This document shows, piece by piece, positions 5,845 to 7,778 of a stretch of DNA of 7,778 bases. This stretch comes from Candidatus Zixiibacteriota bacterium (GTDB lineage Bacteria > Zixibacteria > MSB-5A5 > SM1-73): positions 1,759,272-1,767,049 of the forward strand of contig CP070839.1 of NCBI GenBank assembly GCA_020341875.1, in the 5' to 3' direction. The notes under the pieces are model-generated. The model saw nothing but the letters and a program-made list of their open reading frames with translations, was not told the DNA's origin and did not search any database. Position 1 is the first letter of the stretch, and every line of letters starts with the position of its first letter. The translations under genes were made by a program, and so were the position numbers.

Positions 5845-6354
5845 GTGAATCGGAGAATGGTCGTTTTCGTTGTCTTGCTGTTATCCTCCTCCATTCCCTG
5901 CGCGGGGGAGGATTATGTTGAGCTTTCATCGTGGGAACCAGAGGACCCTGTTCCCATACACTCTGCGTTTCAGAACACACGTACGCGTGATTACGAGGTA
6001 AGCCCGTATATTCTGCTTGCCGGCAGGTTGATAGGATTCTACAAGGAGAAGATCTCACCCCAATCGATAGACCGATGCCCCTTCTATTCATCGTGTTCTG
6101 ATTATGCCTATGAGGCCATCGGAAAATACGGCCTGATTCTTGGCACCTGTTTCTTTATTGACCGGCATTTTTACAGAGAGAATGCGGGGAGTTATTTTCA
6201 CTATGAGCTACGTGAAACCGAAGCCGGAGTTCTGAAGCTTGACGACCGGTTCTATCTGTTCGGAGAAGACCAACAGCGAAGACCTTCTCGTTCGACCGGT
6301 CTGTTGCCAGAACTGCCGGCTGACCCGGGGGCGAATTCAGAGTCCAGGGAGTAG
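5845..6354 (+). CDS. YidD-like protein with N-terminal signal peptide
   Basis: A 169-residue protein starting at GTG 5845 with GAGGAG 8 nt upstream; an ATG four codons later is an alternative. Residues 1-21 form a signal peptide (basic NRR, hydrophobic VVFVVLLL, small residues near CAGE). A spacer (22-52) precedes a YidD core at about 54-112: LIGFYKEKISPQ, then RCPFYSSCSDYAYEAIGKYG (77-96). This mirrors the family pattern FY..fISP...RC.fyPTCSeYa..Al..yG. Canonical YidD is under 100 residues, lies on the cytoplasmic side of the membrane and aids YidC-dependent insertion. Here the core would be exported, the usual C-terminal CHP motif is absent (RHFYREN instead), and a C-terminal extension of about 55 residues is added. 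C78 and C84 could form a disulfide outside the cytoplasm. The role is therefore uncertain. The next gene follows after one base. Confidence 0.8.
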   Translation: MNRRMVVFVVLLLSSSIPCAGEDYVELSSWEPEDPVPIHSAFQNTRTRDYEVSPYILLAGRLIGFYKEKISPQSIDRCPFYSSCSDYAYEAIGKYGLILGTCFFIDRHFYRENAGSYFHYELRETEAGVLKLDDRFYLFGEDQQRRPSRSTGLLPELPADPGANSESRE

Positions 6355-6355
6355 A

Positions 6356-7252
6356 TTGAGACGGTATCCTCAAAAGATCGTCAGCTTGGGATGCCTCGTG
6401 CTGCTGGTTGTTTTGGTTTTACCAGCAGCGGCGCATCCCGATGGCCAGGCGCAATCTCAACTGGATTATGCCAGCTTTCTTATGAAGGAGCAGGACTACT
6501 TCAGGGCCATATCCGCGTATAAGCAAATAGCCTATTTCTCCAACGATGCTGAGACGAAGAACTTCTGTCTGCTGCAAATTGCTAAGGCGTATCACAAGAG
6601 CAATAGATTCAAGGCATCCATCAGGTTCGTGTCACGATTGCTGAATCAACCACTTTTACCTGACGGCTGTTTCAACCGTGCCCAGATGTATTTGGGGCTG
6701 AATTACTACGGATTAAGAGTCTATCCGATGGCCAGGACCCACTTCCAGAAAGCTGCTGCAGACGACACCTCCGGATTTGCCTCCTACTACCTTGCTTTGC
6801 TGGAATTGGAGAAGGGAGATTGGAAGGGTGCCAGCAAAAGCTACCAACAGGTTTCTCTGCAGTTCGGCCAAACACAAATAGGCCTTCTTTCAGGACAATT
6901 GTCGGAAGAGGTTCTCAGAGGTGAAGCTATCAGGAGCAAGAACCCCTATCTTGCTGCCGGCTTGTCAACCATTCTGCCGGGCAGCGGCCAGTTTTACTGC
7001 CATCACTACTATGATGCGATTCAGGCCTTCCTATACGTCAGTGCATTCACGTTCGCCTCCTACGCCGCTTACACCTACGACAAGGATCATGGCAGGAACT
7101 ACCTCAGGACCGGCATTGCAGTTTCAATTGCCGGCCTCTTCCATGTGGGCAATATAATTGGCGCGCAGAGAACAGCAAGTTACTACAACCTGAAGCAGAG
7201 ACAAACGTTCCTTGACCAGGTGAGGAAGAAAGTCTTCAGCATCGAATACTAG
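6356..7252 (+). CDS. Secreted TPR protein with C-terminal DUF5683-like membrane domain
   Basis: I choose the TTG at 6356 (298 residues), one base after the yidD-like stop, with AGGGAG 4 nt upstream. This gives a clean signal peptide: basic RRYPQK, hydrophobic CLVLLVVLVLP, cleavage near AAA-H (24-27). An upstream ATG at 6239 would bury the signal and run 116 nt inside the preceding gene. Residues about 34-170 are TPR-like helical repeats (ASFLMKEQDYFRAISAYKQ; AKAYHKSNRFKASIRF; YLGLNYYGLRVYPMARTHFQKA; LALLELEKGDWKGASKSYQQ). Residues 196-216 carry NPYLAAGLSTILPGSGQFY, typical of DUF5683-like domains, followed by hydrophobic helices at about 221-240 and 251-268. It is probably anchored in the envelope and exposes a protein-binding TPR region. 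Tight linkage with the yidD-like gene suggests joint action; no enzymatic motif is seen. Confidence 0.85.
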   Translation: MRRYPQKIVSLGCLVLLVVLVLPAAAHPDGQAQSQLDYASFLMKEQDYFRAISAYKQIAYFSNDAETKNFCLLQIAKAYHKSNRFKASIRFVSRLLNQPLLPDGCFNRAQMYLGLNYYGLRVYPMARTHFQKAAADDTSGFASYYLALLELEKGDWKGASKSYQQVSLQFGQTQIGLLSGQLSEEVLRGEAIRSKNPYLAAGLSTILPGSGQFYCHHYYDAIQAFLYVSAFTFASYAAYTYDKDHGRNYLRTGIAVSIAGLFHVGNIIGAQRTASYYNLKQRQTFLDQVRKKVFSIEY

Positions 7253-7272
7253 AGTCTTCTCACGGAACACGT

Positions 7273-7295
7273 CAAACTGACCAGGTTTGGCTTTT
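7273..7295 (+). terminator. Weak candidate terminator after the TPR gene
   Basis: CAAAC (7273-7277) pairs with GTTTG (7285-7289) around a 7-nt loop, followed by GC and four T residues (7292-7295), about 20 nt past the stop. The stem is short and AT-rich, so this is weak, but position and strand fit the end of the operon. Confidence 0.3.
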
Positions 7296-7371
7296 CTCAA
7301 CTTCAACCAAGTTCTGGGGTCTTGCAGCCACGGCCTGTTCCCTCCGCATCCCCTGACAGAAGGAACCCTCC

Positions 7372-7455
7372 TCAAGACTTCAGGCGCCGTACGCAACGGT
7401 AGCCGTTCTCACCACTGGAGGTCCCTCCGCGGGATTCGTTGGGGCGGCCCGGCCA
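7372..7455 (-). pseudogene. Possible C-terminal remnant of a formylglycine-generating-enzyme (SUMF1-type) gene
   Basis: On the minus strand a 27-codon stretch between a TAA (7458-7456) and a TGA (7374-7372) ends GENGYRCVRRLKS, preceded by SRGGTSS. SUMF1/FGE-sulfatase-type proteins typically have RGGSW and end in G-[FY]-RCVR a few residues before the stop, so the match is at the right place. The usual spacing of some tens of residues between RGG and the end is missing, and the upstream frame is closed, hence a remnant. Another frame just upstream reads APTNPAEGPPVVR, which also resembles the segment before RGGSW in that family. The evidence is short motifs only. Confidence 0.33.
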
Positions 7456-7514
7456 TTATGGTGCCCCGGTGGTGAAATCTCGTTTACGTCGAGATCACCC
7501 TGCTGTGAGCAGGG
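7395..7514. repeat. Cluster of hairpins
   Basis: Several perfect inverted repeats follow each other: AACGG/CCGTT with a TAG loop (7395-7407); GGAG/CTCC (7417-7428); GGGGC/GCCCC (7441-7445 and 7463-7467); CACCAC/GTGGTG enclosing these (7410-7415 and 7469-7474); a 10-bp stem GGTG-aa-ATCTCG/CGAGATCACC (7471-7482 and 7490-7499); and CCCTGCT/AGCAGGG with a 3-nt loop (7498-7514). The arms share bases, so alternative folds exist. It could be a structured RNA, a mobile-element end or a decayed repeat. Confidence 0.5.
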
Positions 7515-7568
7515 CTACATGCAGGCGGGGAGTATGCGGCACCGCCTTCGGCTGATCTTTCCCTCTGG

Positions 7569-7724
7569 TCAGCAGGAGCGATTATACTTCCGTAGTTTTG
7601 ATCCGCTTGCCCAATTCACAGGTTCCGGTGTAATCCCCGTCTTTTCCCATACATGACAAATCTCGACTATAGAAGCCAGAGAATCTGAGTCAGAAACGCT
7701 AACCACCCAATCGACGTCCCGCAT
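7569..7724 (-). CDS. Doubtful 51-residue ORF, possibly a gene fragment
   Basis: The frame runs from ATG (7724) to TGA (7569) on the minus strand. Protein-like sequence continues upstream in the same frame to a TAG (13 codons before the ATG) and beyond it to the window edge, suggesting an interrupted longer gene. It contains VDWVVSVSDSDSLASIVEIC then EKTGITPE. This faintly recalls the VVxVSW...A..FC.W...TG segment of SUMF1-type proteins, the family of the possible remnant downstream. No ribosome-binding site is seen at the ATG. Confidence 0.22.
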   Translation of the reverse strand: MRDVDWVVSVSDSDSLASIVEICHVWEKTGITPEPVNWASGSKLRKYNRSC

Positions 7725-7778
7725 CTGCCGGCGCGCCCACTTTCCCTTCGGCTACTGCGCCATGACCCACCTCTTCTC

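Larger units (their letters stand above)
7253..7778. other. Right-end region without an intact gene
   Basis: These 526 nt hold no long frame with a good start on either strand; the 90-codon minus frame at 7124-7396 mostly mirrors the TPR gene. What is present is a weak terminator candidate, a hairpin-rich block (about 7395-7514), a short minus-strand stretch like the end of a SUMF1-type protein, and a 51-codon minus frame near the edge. Several interrupted protein-like frames on the minus strand suggest decayed coding sequence. Confidence 0.5.

Noticed and set aside
5531..6091. Minus-strand 186-codon frame
   Set aside because: It runs antisense across the lipoprotein end, the inverted repeat and the yidD-like gene, both of which have good ribosome-binding sites and motifs.
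6203..6220. ACGTGAAAC as a parS half-site inside the yidD-like gene
   Set aside because: Only about 11 of 16 positions of the parS consensus match and the palindrome is lost on one side.
6239..6355. Upstream ATG (6239) as start of the TPR gene
   Set aside because: It overlaps the yidD-like gene by 116 nt and hides a clean signal peptide; the TTG at 6356 has a ribosome-binding site and gives a proper secretion signal.
7124..7396. Minus-strand 90-codon frame
   Set aside because: About half of it is antisense to the TPR gene, and no ribosome-binding site or known motif is seen.
7381..7640. A tRNA or other standard RNA gene in the hairpin region
   Set aside because: No T-loop, anticodon-arm or CCA-end arrangement could be fitted to the stems.
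1..7778. CRISPR array or insertion sequence with transposase
   Set aside because: No regularly spaced direct repeats and no transposase motifs were seen on either strand.

Overview
The window looks like a chromosome segment from an uncultured diderm bacterium of moderately high G+C. The evidence is a membrane-anchored M23 peptidase, several secreted proteins and a likely lipoprotein. I cannot name the phylum. The mix of parAB, a bactofilin, a kinase carrying an FG-GAP propeller and a YidD-like/TPR pair recalls poorly cultured FCB-type or candidate-phylum genomes, but that is an impression only.

Left part, minus strand (about 4780 down to 1). Four genes form a compact cluster: parA (TTG start), parB (overlapping parA by 8 nt), an M23 peptidase with an N-terminal transmembrane segment and coiled coil, and a bactofilin. 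ParA and ParB move and organise replication origins. Bactofilins form cytoskeletal filaments that often work with M23 peptidases to shape the wall locally, so the cluster joins chromosome segregation to cell-wall remodelling. A 388-nt stretch without a firm gene follows. It has one perfect DnaA box, one near-match and a small doubtful ORF that abuts the next gene. That gene, running off the left edge, is a histidine-kinase-type ATPase followed by a second membrane segment and an FG-GAP propeller, the reverse of the usual sensor-first order.

Middle (4780-5227). A 448-nt divergent intergenic region separates parA from the plus-strand genes. It holds a sigma70-like promoter candidate, a 7-bp inverted repeat upstream of parA, and at most a doubtful small ORF.

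Right part, plus strand (5228-7252). A small envelope protein with a PEGA-like domain is followed, after an 11-bp perfect inverted repeat, by a YidD-like protein with a signal peptide. One base later comes a secreted TPR protein with a C-terminal membrane domain like DUF5683. The last two are probably an operon acting at the envelope.

Right end (7253-7778). No intact gene is seen. There is a dense run of hairpins (about 7395-7514), and on the minus strand a short stretch reads like the extreme C-terminus of a formylglycine-generating-enzyme (SUMF1-type) protein, so this may be a decayed gene or the edge of a rearrangement.
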